From positions 1 through 40,783 of IMG/VR virus record IMGVR_UViG_3300025298_000093: DNA of 40,783 bases; one strand, written 5' to 3'. Positions 1 to 8,668 of the stretch are shown one piece after another. Made by a program: the position numbers and the translations under genes. The notes below the pieces were generated by a model. It was not told the origin of the DNA, made no database searches, and worked only from the letters and a program-made list of their open reading frames with translations. The first letter of the stretch is position 1; every line of letters begins with the position of its first letter. The stretch comes from a virus.

Positions 1-424
1 CCGCCATGCTGCTCGGGGGCGCGGGCCACAAAACTTCGGCGGGAAAACCTGATTGCTGGGTTACGTCTCGAAGCTCCTGCCGATAGCGAAGCAAGCCCTG
101 ATAGTCCTCCTCGGAAAGCGCCGTCGCGCCGCCCGAGCTCTGCTGATCGCGATGTCGAGTTACCGCCCAGTCCGTAGCTCTCAACAGCGCGTATCGCTGC
201 CAGCGCGACTCCACTTCCGTCGGCGCGGGAATCTCCGGAACAGTGAAATGCCAAGTTCCGCCCTCGTCCTGGTGAGCACTCCAGTTTTGCTCTGGCTGGG
301 GTTTCAGCTTGGCATTTACGGGAACCCAAACCCCGTAGTCGCCGAAGTAGAACTTGATATCGACCCCATCCTCTGTGTTGAAGAACTCGAAGATTCGACC
401 GTCTTGGATCCTTGCGTACTTCAT
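1..424 (-). CDS. Tail fibre assembly chaperone, partial (C terminus cut by window edge)
   Basis: Reading frame open from an ATG at 424 to the window edge, at least 141 codons. It begins MKYARIQDGRIFEFFNTEDG and continues with acidic and aromatic residues. The visible C-terminal part has the pattern RWQRYALLRATDWAVTRHRD followed by ALSEEDYQGLLRYRQELRD, typical of the helical end of phage tail-fibre assembly chaperones. Such proteins help fold or attach the distal fibre and lie directly downstream of the fibre gene. Here one base separates it from the stop of the fibre gene at 426. The family is inferred from pattern and position. Confidence 0.7.
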   Translation of the reverse strand, partial: MKYARIQDGRIFEFFNTEDGVDIKFYFGDYGVWVPVNAKLKPQPEQNWSAHQDEGGTWHFTVPEIPAPTEVESRWQRYALLRATDWAVTRHRDQQSSGGATALSEEDYQGLLRYRQELRDVTQQSGFPAEVLWPAPPSSMA

Positions 425-425
425 A

Positions 426-1334
426 TCAGCTGTACTCCCAGATGATTACTTTTCCATTTGCGCCGTTGCCACCAGGGCGTGCCGTTCCGCTGGAAACGGA
501 CAGCGCGCCGGAACCGCCCGCGCCCGGACTCGTCGCGGGGTTACCTGCAGACGTCGTGCTGACTACCGGATTGGCACCGCCGCCCAGCGCCGACACCCCG
601 CCGTACCCTGAGATGCCACTGCCCGCACTGCCGGCGAACCCGAAGCTACCGTTTCCGCCGCTTGCGTTCACGATAGAGCCACCCATCCCGGCTGCGCCGC
701 CTGGCCCATAACCTGCAAGGCCTGGGAAACTGGCAAAGACGCCTCCAGACGCGCCACCTTGACCGCCTGGAGCTGTAAGCGTTGCTCCGAAGCTTGTCGA
801 CGCGCCGTTGCCACCGGCAGCTGACGCAACCCCGACGCCGCCGGCACCGACCGTTACTGACATGCCGGAGAAGTCCTCTTTCAACAGACTCTTGAAGTAC
901 CCGCCGCCGCCACCACCACCACCGAAAGACACGGCCGCAGCACCTACAGTGGCCGATCCACCTCCCGCTCCGCCTCCGCCCACGCCTTCAACGACAATGT
1001 GCCGAGTGCCAGGCGTGGGGGTGTACGCCGCCGTGCCAGGCGCCGAAAACACCACCACGTTCAACAGGCGCCCCTGAACAGCCAGGAGAACGCCGTCTTC
1101 GCTCTCTGGCGTCAGGTCGAACTGATACCTTTGCGCGACGGCCTTGAGCTGGCGGAAGAGCCACGCGGCTTTCTCGTCGGACATCTGCTGCAGCTTGTTG
1201 AACTGCTCCACGGATGGAGGCGTTGCGCCAACGAAACTCCAGCCCGCCTGCCACTGGCTGTCGGTGATTCCCTCCACGGTGCCGTTTCGGGCCCACGGGA
1301 GTTCGAAGTGGTCAAAGAAGTTGACCTCTGCCAT
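426..1334 (-). CDS. Tail fibre protein with glycine-rich C-terminal domain
   Basis: A 302-residue protein last in the baseplate/fibre gene order, so probably the distal receptor-binding fibre. Residues 1 to about 105 are an ordinary mixed-sequence N-terminal domain that should attach to the baseplate. From about residue 110 the chain is dominated by Gly, Ala and Ser, with runs such as GVGGGGAGGG and FGGGGGGGGYF, and ends NGKVIIWEYS. This recalls the glycine-rich domains of T-even-like adhesins, which form polyglycine-II-type bundles with specificity loops. The glycine codons make long GGN runs that look like DNA repeats. The partner chaperone follows immediately. Receptor unknown. Confidence 0.82.
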   Translation of the reverse strand: MAEVNFFDHFELPWARNGTVEGITDSQWQAGWSFVGATPPSVEQFNKLQQMSDEKAAWLFRQLKAVAQRYQFDLTPESEDGVLLAVQGRLLNVVVFSAPGTAAYTPTPGTRHIVVEGVGGGGAGGGSATVGAAAVSFGGGGGGGGYFKSLLKEDFSGMSVTVGAGGVGVASAAGGNGASTSFGATLTAPGGQGGASGGVFASFPGLAGYGPGGAAGMGGSIVNASGGNGSFGFAGSAGSGISGYGGVSALGGGANPVVSTTSAGNPATSPGAGGSGALSVSSGTARPGGNGANGKVIIWEYS

Positions 1335-1352
1335 AGGTTGTGCTCCAAGTTG

Positions 1353-2015
1353 CTAAAGCTGATGGGCGAAGACACCGACGCCGAAGCCGTCAAAGCCCTG
1401 GTTGTTGAATCCGAACGGTCGCTCGGGAGAGGTTGTGATGGCTGATATTCCGACGCCGGCCGCTTTTGGCACCCAGCGTGCGGCGTTTGCCATCAGGGGA
1501 TTTCGCGTGCCTGCCGGCTGGCCAATCCAGATGCGGATCGCCGCCGTGCCGGCGTCCTCAACAATTACCCGCGGCGCCTCAAAGATCGTTCGCAGCGCAG
1601 CCACGATTTCAGGAGCAGTTCCCCGCCCGTTGTTGATCGCGATCTTCCAGCGCAGCAGCCGCCGATATTCGGCATCGCCCAACATGGTTGATCCTGACAG
1701 GTGATTCTCGTGGGAGCGGCGCAAGCGAGCCTGGCCGAACCCGCCGATTTCCGGCTGGGCTACAAAGCCGAAGAAGGTAGAAAACACAGCGTTGTCCAGC
1801 ACCCGTGACAGCCCGACGATCTCGCCGATGCCGTCCAGCTGGGCACCCTCTGCCGTGTCCAGCCAGCGGTCGCGGTGCATCCGCAGCAGCGCAAGCTGGA
1901 TGCCTTGCATAGGCTGAAGCAGCGCCCGCACCGTCGCCTCAAGCCTGGGCGAATCTTGAAACTGATCCGTCCAGTTCCCCCACCCCACGCTTGGGTGATC
2001 CTGCTGTAGATCCAT
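1353..2015 (-). CDS. DUF2612 baseplate protein
   Basis: A 220-residue protein between the baseplate J protein and the tail fibre, the place held by tail protein I (gpI) in P2-like phages. The N-terminal half carries the pattern LLQPMQGIQLALLRMHRDRW and then AEGAQLDGIGEIVGLSR, characteristic of DUF2612. It probably links the baseplate wedge to the fibre. The start ATG at 2015 overlaps the stop of the J gene (TGATG), which implies coupled translation. Function is inferred from position and family. Confidence 0.82.
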   Translation of the reverse strand: MDLQQDHPSVGWGNWTDQFQDSPRLEATVRALLQPMQGIQLALLRMHRDRWLDTAEGAQLDGIGEIVGLSRVLDNAVFSTFFGFVAQPEIGGFGQARLRRSHENHLSGSTMLGDAEYRRLLRWKIAINNGRGTAPEIVAALRTIFEAPRVIVEDAGTAAIRIWIGQPAGTRNPLMANAARWVPKAAGVGISAITTSPERPFGFNNQGFDGFGVGVFAHQL

Positions 2016-3472
2016 CAGGTCACCTCGATGCGTGAGAGGTCGAACCTCGCGACCTCAAAGTCCTGAACCAAGATGTTCTCGGACAGGAAGTCCGCGGGGC
2101 CAGGCTGGAAGGTGGGATCGTGTGACCATGCGAATCGTAGGTCTGCATGCCCGATACCGGGCGTCTGGTAGATCGCGCCGAAGTAGCGCTGCCATACGAC
2201 GTCGGCACCGATGCCCTGCTGCGCCCCGGCCGCCTTGATTGAAGCAGCAACGCGCTGCGCCCCGTCCACGGGGAAGATGGCCTCCGAGGCCGGCAGCTCG
2301 GTGATAGACACCTTGACCCAGACGTACAACGGGCCTGGCCGGTCGAAACGCACCACGTGGTAGGCCCCGTCGTCGCCCAGCACCTGTACCACGACTGCAC
2401 CGTGCGCCTGGATGCCGCCAGCCTTCACGCGATAGATGGCGTCGCCGATCTCTTGATCTAGACCGCCCTCAACCACGAAGTGCACGCTGTGCGGTGGGCG
2501 GCCCGCTGCGTCGGTGTAATCCGTGTCGTTCTCGAAAACCTTGATGGCAGAGACACCGGTCACCCGGTCGCGAATGTTCGGCTCAAGGCTGGGATGGGTC
2601 GCAGCGCCGAGCCGGAACAGCCCGGTCGGATACCTGGCCCGCAGCTCCGCGTCGCTCTCAACCAGGCGGCCAGCGATCGCTGCCTGAAGATTGGTCACAG
2701 AGGCCCATCCCTGGACCGCGCTCACGATGGTTGAGAGATCGCCAACAGCGGCGCCCTCGGCCAGTGGCCGGTCGGTCTGGAACAGGCCCGGCGAGCCCAC
2801 CCGATCCAGTGTGATGGGGCCACGGGCGATATCGACCGAGAAATCACGCCGGCCGTCGGACTGGACGCGCACCGAGGCACCGTCGCTGCTCACGGATAGC
2901 CCGGTGGTGCTGATCGCAGCGACAATTCCGGCGATGACCTCCGCAAGCGACGCAGTGGCATCCGACGTGTAGCTCAATTCCTGCCCGTCGATCACAACCG
3001 CGTACTCGGTTGTCGGCCGGGGGACCGGCGTCAGGGTGACGTCAGCGCATGCTGCGCGGCTGATGGTCACGTTGGCCGCCAGCACCCACAGCGACTGGGA
3101 CACCTGGTGCCGCACCGTCGACCCCGCCGGCACCAGCACGCCCTCGGTGCCGTAGCACAGCGCGTAGCACCGCGAGCGCTCCGCGTCCCGGCGCTGCACC
3201 CCCGTGAACGACACCGAGTTGTCGAGGTTGATACCCTCGGAAGAACCGGGGTACATGGCCCGGTAAACACCTTCGGCCAACTCCCACGCCGCTGCGTGGC
3301 GTTCGGCAAACGTGTCGATCAGGATGCCGAAGATGGAGTCCGGGCGGGTTTCGATATCGTCCGGGAGCCCGCCCCGGCGCAGGTTTGCGCGCAGGGCTGT
3401 GATGATCTCGGTTCGAATGTCGGCCAGTCGCGCGCGCGCGAAGCCAAGCGGGGTAACGCCAAAGCCGGACAT
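2015..3472 (-). CDS. Baseplate wedge protein, gpJ/gp47 family
   Basis: A 485-residue baseplate J-like protein that in contractile tails forms the wedge around the central hub and drives baseplate opening. Early residues show RANLRRGGLPDDIETRPDS and AEGVYRAMYPGSSEGINLDN, the typical J start in which the protein is anchored by a residue-rich helix. A middle repeat-like domain follows, and residues SDAELRARYP mark the conserved centre of the family. Length is normal for myophages of this group. It lies between gp25 and DUF2612, as in related baseplates. Confidence 0.9.
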   Translation of the reverse strand: MSGFGVTPLGFARARLADIRTEIITALRANLRRGGLPDDIETRPDSIFGILIDTFAERHAAAWELAEGVYRAMYPGSSEGINLDNSVSFTGVQRRDAERSRCYALCYGTEGVLVPAGSTVRHQVSQSLWVLAANVTISRAACADVTLTPVPRPTTEYAVVIDGQELSYTSDATASLAEVIAGIVAAISTTGLSVSSDGASVRVQSDGRRDFSVDIARGPITLDRVGSPGLFQTDRPLAEGAAVGDLSTIVSAVQGWASVTNLQAAIAGRLVESDAELRARYPTGLFRLGAATHPSLEPNIRDRVTGVSAIKVFENDTDYTDAAGRPPHSVHFVVEGGLDQEIGDAIYRVKAGGIQAHGAVVVQVLGDDGAYHVVRFDRPGPLYVWVKVSITELPASEAIFPVDGAQRVAASIKAAGAQQGIGADVVWQRYFGAIYQTPGIGHADLRFAWSHDPTFQPGPADFLSENILVQDFEVARFDLSRIEVT

Positions 3473-3474
3473 AG

Positions 3475-3834
3475 CTACTCCAGGGTAATGAGGTCCGTGA
3501 CCAGGCCTTCGCTGGTAGCGGCTTGAAAGTCGACCCGAAGCTGACGGGCCTCGCGGTCGATCTGGATATCCATCCGGGTTACCCGGAGAACCCCCGGCAC
3601 GGCGGTAATGCGCTGGCGCAGCACCGACTCAACTTCTGCGCGGTTGGGCCGCTTGACCAGGATCGACTCCAGGTAGGGCACGCCGAAGGTGACGTCGAGG
3701 AAGTACTCCCCCAGCCACGTCAGCAGCGTCACCTTGATCTGCTGGCGCACCCGCGCGGCCCCGTCCACCAGCACCACACACGTGCTGTCGAGCGCCAGGT
3801 CATGCCCGGCGTTGAGTTTCAGGTCGATACTCAC
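3475..3834 (-). CDS. Baseplate wedge protein, GPW/gp25 family
   Basis: A 119-residue protein of the gp25/GPW family, which starts sheath assembly on the baseplate. Seen in the sequence: RVRQQIKVTLLTWLGEYFLD followed by VTFGVPYLESI, the family core with a conserved glycine and aromatic residues. It begins with GTG at 3834, overlapping the stop of the spike gene by four bases. Normal length for the family and the expected neighbour of J. Confidence 0.88.
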   Translation of the reverse strand: MSIDLKLNAGHDLALDSTCVVLVDGAARVRQQIKVTLLTWLGEYFLDVTFGVPYLESILVKRPNRAEVESVLRQRITAVPGVLRVTRMDIQIDREARQLRVDFQAATSEGLVTDLITLE

Positions 3835-4466
3835 TGCTGCGGCTTCCCCGACATGCCCGAGCCAGGCATGACGCCAGTGGTCAGGTGGTTCATCAGGCTG
3901 ACGCCGCCGGCGACGACGTCGGCAGTCGCGTCAAGCTTTCCGTTCAACTTGACGTCCGCATCAATGGTCAGCCCCGACGGTGCAGTGATGCTGGCCGCGC
4001 CGGCGGCGGTGATAGCTACCTCCCCGCTCGGCGACATCGTGATACTGGCCTTGGCGAACGTCACAACCAGGTTGTCCGGGTCCGCCTGCTGCCGGCCCGG
4101 CCGGCATACCGGCGTTGCGAAGGCGTCGGATAAATCGAACATGCGCGGGTCGCCGGGTTCACCGTCCTGCCCGGACAGCCAGTTTTCCAACGCGCGCTCG
4201 CTGAAGTGGAGCACGACGGCATCGCCCGGCTTCAGAGGAACCGTAATCATGGCCTGGCCACCGCCGGCATCGCCGCACGGCCAGCAGATTGGGACGCTGA
4301 ATATCTGCGGCGCCGGAAGCGCCGCGCCCGAGCCTAGCTGCTTGGATAGAGCCGGCTGCACGACGGCCGTCACGCCGTCGTAGCTCACGATCTGCCCCGG
4401 CAGGCAGGTATGGACATCAGCCAGCTCCGTCGCAAATAGCCGCCGCATCTGTGTTGCATCGTTCAT
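3831..4466 (-). CDS. Membrane-puncturing spike, Gp138 / gpV-like
   Basis: A 211-residue spike protein. The N-terminal part has an OB-fold-like stretch (HTCLPGQIVSYDGVTAVVQP), a middle loop with SVPICWPCGDAG, and a C-terminal region of short alternating strands (SITMSPSGEVAITAAGAA) consistent with a trimeric beta-helix. The family pierces the outer membrane after sheath contraction. No histidine-x-histidine metal tip is obvious at the C terminus, which ends MSGKPQQ. It follows the hub gene with one base between them. Confidence 0.85.
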   Translation of the reverse strand: MNDATQMRRLFATELADVHTCLPGQIVSYDGVTAVVQPALSKQLGSGAALPAPQIFSVPICWPCGDAGGGQAMITVPLKPGDAVVLHFSERALENWLSGQDGEPGDPRMFDLSDAFATPVCRPGRQQADPDNLVVTFAKASITMSPSGEVAITAAGAASITAPSGLTIDADVKLNGKLDATADVVAGGVSLMNHLTTGVMPGSGMSGKPQQ

Positions 4467-4467
4467 C

Positions 4468-5337
4468 TCAAACCTCCACCAGGTGCAGTTCCGTAGACCA
4501 GTCGCCGCCTTGGTACTGGCCCTGGTGCTTCACGCTGAGCACGCGCCACAGGCCTTTCACATGGCGCCCATCCATCTGCACACGATCCCCGGGGTTGACC
4601 CACGGCAGGAGCAGAGACCGGACACGCCAGCCATCCCTGCGCTGCTTCTTCGACGGCTTCCCCTTCTTGCCACCTGCGTCGGTCTCCCGGCTACCCTCGC
4701 GCACCCGCTCGGGCGAGCCCAGAAGGCCGGACGCGGCGTTCAGCACAACCACACTTCGCTCGGTCACGCCGTTGGTGGCCACGACCTGCAGCGCTTCGTT
4801 CTGGACAGACCACTCCATGCCCGCACCGCGACAGAGCTTGTGCAGCGCGGCCCGCGCCGGCCCGTAGAAACTGAACCCGTGCTGCCACGTTCTGGGCGGT
4901 AGCGACTGCGGCATGTTCAGCACCAGGCCCATCTGCCGCGCCACGTCGGCGACGATGGCCTCAGAGCTGGCGCCAGCGCCGTAGCTGAGCGAAACGGCGC
5001 TATCTCGAATCTCGGCGTACCCGTCGGCCACGGCCAGCTCCGTAATCACGTCAGGAGCCTCGAAGCTGGTGAAGGAATCCACCACCGTTCCGCCCGCCAT
5101 GAGGATCGCCCCGCCTTCCTCTTCGTAGCCCGCGTAGAGGTACGCGCGCATGTCCGGGCGCTCCATGGCCGCACGGGTCGCCTCGGCCAGGTTGAACAGG
5201 CGGAACGTGTGGACGTTCGGCTCCTCCTCTCCATCCTTCTCCACATCGAATTCGATGTGTATAGGCGCTTCCACGACGATGCCCTGCCCGCCTGCCGGTC
5301 CAACCACCAGGCGGTAGACCCTTCGAAACCTTGCCAT
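4468..5337 (-). CDS. Baseplate hub protein (gp27/gpD-like)
   Basis: A 289-residue hub protein that should form the ring between tail tube and spike. The first 100 residues include HIEFDVEKDGEEEPNVHTFR and NLAEATRAAM, typical of the tube-like domain of hub proteins in this baseplate type. The C-terminal part has a basic loop (GGKKGKPSKKQRRDGWRVRS) and LLLPWVNPGDRVQMD, matching the second hub domain. Position between plug and spike agrees. Identification rests on pattern and gene order. Confidence 0.8.
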   Translation of the reverse strand: MARFRRVYRLVVGPAGGQGIVVEAPIHIEFDVEKDGEEEPNVHTFRLFNLAEATRAAMERPDMRAYLYAGYEEEGGAILMAGGTVVDSFTSFEAPDVITELAVADGYAEIRDSAVSLSYGAGASSEAIVADVARQMGLVLNMPQSLPPRTWQHGFSFYGPARAALHKLCRGAGMEWSVQNEALQVVATNGVTERSVVVLNAASGLLGSPERVREGSRETDAGGKKGKPSKKQRRDGWRVRSLLLPWVNPGDRVQMDGRHVKGLWRVLSVKHQGQYQGGDWSTELHLVEV

Positions 5338-5675
5338 CAGGCACCTCCGGTGGGGACTTGCATGTCTGCGGCCGTGACGTAGATCAGGGAAGCGGTGTCA
5401 TCAAGGAACCCTTGCCGACCTGCCTGCGCAGCCCTGTCCTTCATCAGGACCATGAGCTCCCCCGGGGGCAACCCGAGGTAGCGATATCGGTGCAGGAGCG
5501 GTGTGTTTGGCACCATCGCGATACCCGCTACCAGCGTCTCCTGGTTGTAGTTCTGCACCTCAAGTGCCCATCCCTCGGCCTCGCTGTTCCAGCTCAACCG
5601 TAGGAAGAACGTCTCCCCGTCCAGCGCGACCTCTAGAAGCTGGTCGTTCGCGTCTATCGTCACAATTTCAAACAT
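5337..5675 (-). CDS. Baseplate plug protein, DUF6983 family
   Basis: A 112-residue protein with LEVALDGETFFLRLSWN, a central EVQNYNQETLVAGIAM and then LHRYRYLGLPPGELMVL. This pattern of a small beta protein with a GLPPGEL motif matches the baseplate plug family found next to Dit-like and hub genes in myophages. It probably closes the baseplate channel or bridges hub and Dit. It ends where the hub begins, sharing one base. Confidence 0.8.
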   Translation of the reverse strand: MFEIVTIDANDQLLEVALDGETFFLRLSWNSEAEGWALEVQNYNQETLVAGIAMVPNTPLLHRYRYLGLPPGELMVLMKDRAAQAGRQGFLDDTASLIYVTAADMQVPTGGA

Positions 5676-5677
5676 GG

Positions 5678-6265
5678 CTACCCCTTTCCGGTGCCGCCCA
5701 CCACGTTGTTGACGTAGCGCGTCGCGTCGGCCTGACTGCCGCCGGCGACAGGTTTCGTTGAGGCCTTGCCGCCGCTTCGCCGGGAAGCGCCGGCCTTTCC
5801 CTTGGCTGGATTCTTGGCCCGATCCTCCGGCACAGCCTCGGTACGAAGCTCGGCCTTCGTGATTCGCCGGAAGTCGCAGTCGACCGTGAAGTGGTCACCC
5901 TCATTGGACCGACCGATGCGGCAGCGCTCCATCACCATGTCGCTGTAGGTGTCCAGCACCGTGGAGATCGTGATTGGCGCCCTGGCCTCATGCAGCTGGC
6001 GAAGCACCTCCTTCGCCTGGACCAGCTTCTGCCAGCCGCCCTCACCGAACAGCGTGATGTCGGCGGAGGTGACCTGTCCGGACAACGACAGCCGTTCTGC
6101 CTCATTGGCGATGTGGTCGGTGATGGTGCTGCCGTCCTCGACCGGATAGCTGCTCGCGTAGCTGTCCAGCACGGTGTCCTCACTGATAAGCGCGTCCAGC
6201 AGCAGCGCGCCGACAGCCGTGCGGGTGCCGAACGCCGAGCTGAACGTCAGCGACGTCGTTGTCAC
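5678..6265 (-). CDS. Dit-like baseplate/tail protein
   Basis: A 195-residue protein directly after the tape measure. Residues 1-140 form a mixed alpha/beta domain with DYASSYPVEDGS-like and FGEGGWQKLVQAKEVLRQL segments, as in Dit-like tail proteins of contractile phages. The last 45 residues are a basic, low-complexity tail (KNPAKGKAGASRRSGGKAS). It starts with GTG at 6265, chosen because a perfect AGGAGG lies just upstream (on the minus strand, at about 6271-6276). Confidence 0.75.
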   Translation of the reverse strand: MTTTSLTFSSAFGTRTAVGALLLDALISEDTVLDSYASSYPVEDGSTITDHIANEAERLSLSGQVTSADITLFGEGGWQKLVQAKEVLRQLHEARAPITISTVLDTYSDMVMERCRIGRSNEGDHFTVDCDFRRITKAELRTEAVPEDRAKNPAKGKAGASRRSGGKASTKPVAGGSQADATRYVNNVVGGTGKG

Positions 6266-6283
6266 TGCGACCTCCTGGGGTGC

Positions 6284-8425
6284 TTAGAAGCTCTCGACGG
6301 GGGTCGGGAGCTGGTACTGGAAGCCGCTCAGGGCTTTGCTTGTGCCGCGCTGCGCCGCTGCGCCATAGGCGGCCGGGTTAGCGCCGGCCGGCGCCGACAC
6401 TTGGACGGTGGCTGTGTTGGTGACGTTCTGGCTCACGGCGGGGCGCCCGGCGTTGACGACACTGCCGGCGTCCATGTTCTGCCAATTGCCCGGCTGCTTC
6501 CCGGTCGGTGCCTCGACCCTGAACCCTGAAAGTGCCCAATCCGGGATCAGGCCGGATACAAAGTCCCAGCCGGCCTTGAACTTGGTGGTGATCCAATCCC
6601 ATAGAGCGCCCACCCCGGACTTGATCCCGTCCCACATCTTGCCGGTAGAGACGACCAGCCATCCCAGCGCCGTGCCGATGGCCTCTCCCAGCCATACGAA
6701 GGCCTGCACGACGAGGCCAACAACTCCCATCACCAGGCGCAGGTTGGTGAGCATCAGCTCACCGAACATCCTCCCCATCGACGCTGCGCCATCCAGTTCC
6801 TGCGAGGTGCTGCGTACAGGGGCAATGAGCGCCAGGAACCAGTCCCAGATGGATTGAAGCCAACCGCCGATCACCTCAAATGCAGGAGCGAGCGGCTCGA
6901 GCGCCTTGGTGAGTTCAGCGAAGGCGGCTGTGCCGCCCTCTGACAGCGCGTCCCAGACGCCGCTGAAGAACGCCTTGATTGGCTGCCAGTACTTGTAAAC
7001 CAGTAGGCCGAGAGCAATTACTGCCGCGGCGATGACAGCGAGGGCGACGGCGCCGATGCCCCCAATGGCGGACATCGCCAGTCCGATGAAGCGCACCACG
7101 CGCAAGAACCGCAGCCCCCCTTTGCCCAACTTCGCGAAGGCCTGCGCCGTCTTCCCTTTCCCCATGCGGTCGAAGAACAACATCGCGACGCGGCCGGAAC
7201 GCGCTAGGAAGCTGAACATTTTGACCATCGGGCCGAAGACCTTGCCGATGACAGAACTCGCCACTATCGCTGCAAGCGCCGCGCCGATCTTGTCTATGTG
7301 CGAAACGGCTAGCTGTGCAACCTGATTGAAGCGCTCCGCCAACTTGTATCGCTCGTTCATCTCGCCTGCCCGGCGCACGAAGTTGTTTTTGATCTGTGCC
7401 CACGACCTGGAGAAGGTCATCGGAAGGCGCCCGAACTCCTTGTCGATCTGCTGCGTTTGCTGCAGCAGCCCAGCCGCGAGTGCCTTGGACGTGATCTTTC
7501 CTTCCTCTCCCAGCTTCTTCAGGTTGCCGACGGAGGTTCCCAGGGAATCAGCAATGGCCTTGGCTAGCCGCGGTGCCTGCTCCATGATCGAGTTCAGCTC
7601 TTCCCCTCGAAGCACGCCGGTATTCATCGCCTGCCCGAACTGGGTAAGCGCGGCGTCCTGCGAGGCCCCGGAACCACCGCCGATGGTCATGAGCTTGCTG
7701 ATGTTGTTAGACAGCAGCAGTGTCTGGTCGTTACTCAGGCCGAGCGATTCCCGGCCGCGCGCCATGGAAACGAAGGTGTCAGCCAAGGACGAGTACTGCT
7801 GGCCGGTGTCCTGCGCCGTGCGGTACAGGAACTCGACCGATCGGTCCCGGGTTGGCTCGTCAGCTGTCTGGAGGCCAACACGCGAGCGAGCACCGGCCCA
7901 TTCGTCGGCCGCGTCCATCATGGCTTTGCCACTCAGGCTTGCAACGGCGGTTTGTATCGCGCCCTGCATCATGCCGCCTCCGCGGCCAACGCTCGCACCG
8001 GCTTTGCCGGACTTACTCAGCTGCCGCTGCTTTGCCTCTACCCGGTCCATCTGGCGTAGGACCTCGCCGTAGCCCTGCCGAGCGCCTTGGCGCAGGCCGA
8101 TAGAGAACTCCCGCACCTCGTACTTCAACCGACCGAACCCTCGCAGCAAGCGGTTGGCGGGCTGGTTGGCCTGGCCGATGTTCGCCTGCAACACGCGGGC
8201 TTGCGCGGCAAGACTCTGCATGACCGGTGCCGCCGCCGAGACCGCGCTCCGCAGCTTCGCAGCTTCACCGGTGCCGCCGCCGAGCGCAGTGTTCAGGCGG
8301 CCTACGGCAACCTTCGCCACCGCGCTGACCTGCTTTTCGGCGGCCCGGTAGCCGTCTACGTACTTCTTGAGGTTGCCCTGCTGCAGCTCATAGCGCAGGA
8401 CAGTGACCAGCTCGCGCAGGGCCAT
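6284..8425 (-). CDS. Tape measure protein
   Basis: A 713-residue tape measure that sets tail length and is ejected ahead of the DNA. The N-terminal 150 residues are coiled and basic. The family domain follows with VGLQTADEPTRDRSVEFLYR, GGGSGASQDAALTQFGQAMN and VLRGEELNSIMEQAPRLAKA. A hydrophobic region near residues 440-480 (AMSAIGGIGAVALAVIAAAV) and more hydrophobic stretches after residue 540 may insert in the membrane. At about 1.5 angstrom per residue the tail would be near 105 nm, which is only an estimate. It starts four bases after the end of the chaperone's second frame. Confidence 0.93.
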   Translation of the reverse strand: MALRELVTVLRYELQQGNLKKYVDGYRAAEKQVSAVAKVAVGRLNTALGGGTGEAAKLRSAVSAAAPVMQSLAAQARVLQANIGQANQPANRLLRGFGRLKYEVREFSIGLRQGARQGYGEVLRQMDRVEAKQRQLSKSGKAGASVGRGGGMMQGAIQTAVASLSGKAMMDAADEWAGARSRVGLQTADEPTRDRSVEFLYRTAQDTGQQYSSLADTFVSMARGRESLGLSNDQTLLLSNNISKLMTIGGGSGASQDAALTQFGQAMNTGVLRGEELNSIMEQAPRLAKAIADSLGTSVGNLKKLGEEGKITSKALAAGLLQQTQQIDKEFGRLPMTFSRSWAQIKNNFVRRAGEMNERYKLAERFNQVAQLAVSHIDKIGAALAAIVASSVIGKVFGPMVKMFSFLARSGRVAMLFFDRMGKGKTAQAFAKLGKGGLRFLRVVRFIGLAMSAIGGIGAVALAVIAAAVIALGLLVYKYWQPIKAFFSGVWDALSEGGTAAFAELTKALEPLAPAFEVIGGWLQSIWDWFLALIAPVRSTSQELDGAASMGRMFGELMLTNLRLVMGVVGLVVQAFVWLGEAIGTALGWLVVSTGKMWDGIKSGVGALWDWITTKFKAGWDFVSGLIPDWALSGFRVEAPTGKQPGNWQNMDAGSVVNAGRPAVSQNVTNTATVQVSAPAGANPAAYGAAAQRGTSKALSGFQYQLPTPVESF

Positions 8426-8428
8426 TGG

Positions 8429-8668
8429 CTACTTCCCGTTTCGCTTGGTGCCCGCTGCCTCTGCCGCCTCTCGGGCGTCCAGCAGGGCGTTGAGGCGGAT
8501 TAGGTCCATGAGGTCAACCGTTCCCTGGTTGACCTCTGTCATGGTCACGACGCCGGCCAGGACCGGGCGGTAGATCAAGAACTCGCGCTGGAGGTCTGGG
8601 TCGAACCGCCCAACAGGCCGGCCAGGCTCTGACCCTGGCCCGACCCAAAGAGGCCGAGCCAGCGCCCC
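8429..8668 (-). CDS. Tail assembly chaperone, -1 frameshift extension (DUF6889-like)
   Basis: In the -1 frame relative to the tail assembly chaperone there is no stop from the slip site at 8668-8674 down to TAG at 8429-8431. This gives about 79 extra residues. Their conserved-looking part is RFDPDLQREFLIYRPVLAGV and then TVDLMDLIRLNALLDAREAA, which resembles the small second chaperone product found between chaperone and tape measure in related phages. A fused product would have about 212 residues, like lambda gpGT. An independent start at the ATG at 8542 would give only 37 residues. No strong ribosome binding site is seen there, which favours frameshifting. Confidence 0.65.
   Translation of the reverse strand, partial: GALARPLWVGPGSEPGRPVGRFDPDLQREFLIYRPVLAGVVTMTEVNQGTVDLMDLIRLNALLDAREAAEAAGTKRNGK

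Noticed and set aside
895-980. Trinucleotide-like repeat (GCC/ACC runs)
   Set aside because: It is the glycine codon run of the tail fibre gene, irregular and without unit identity.
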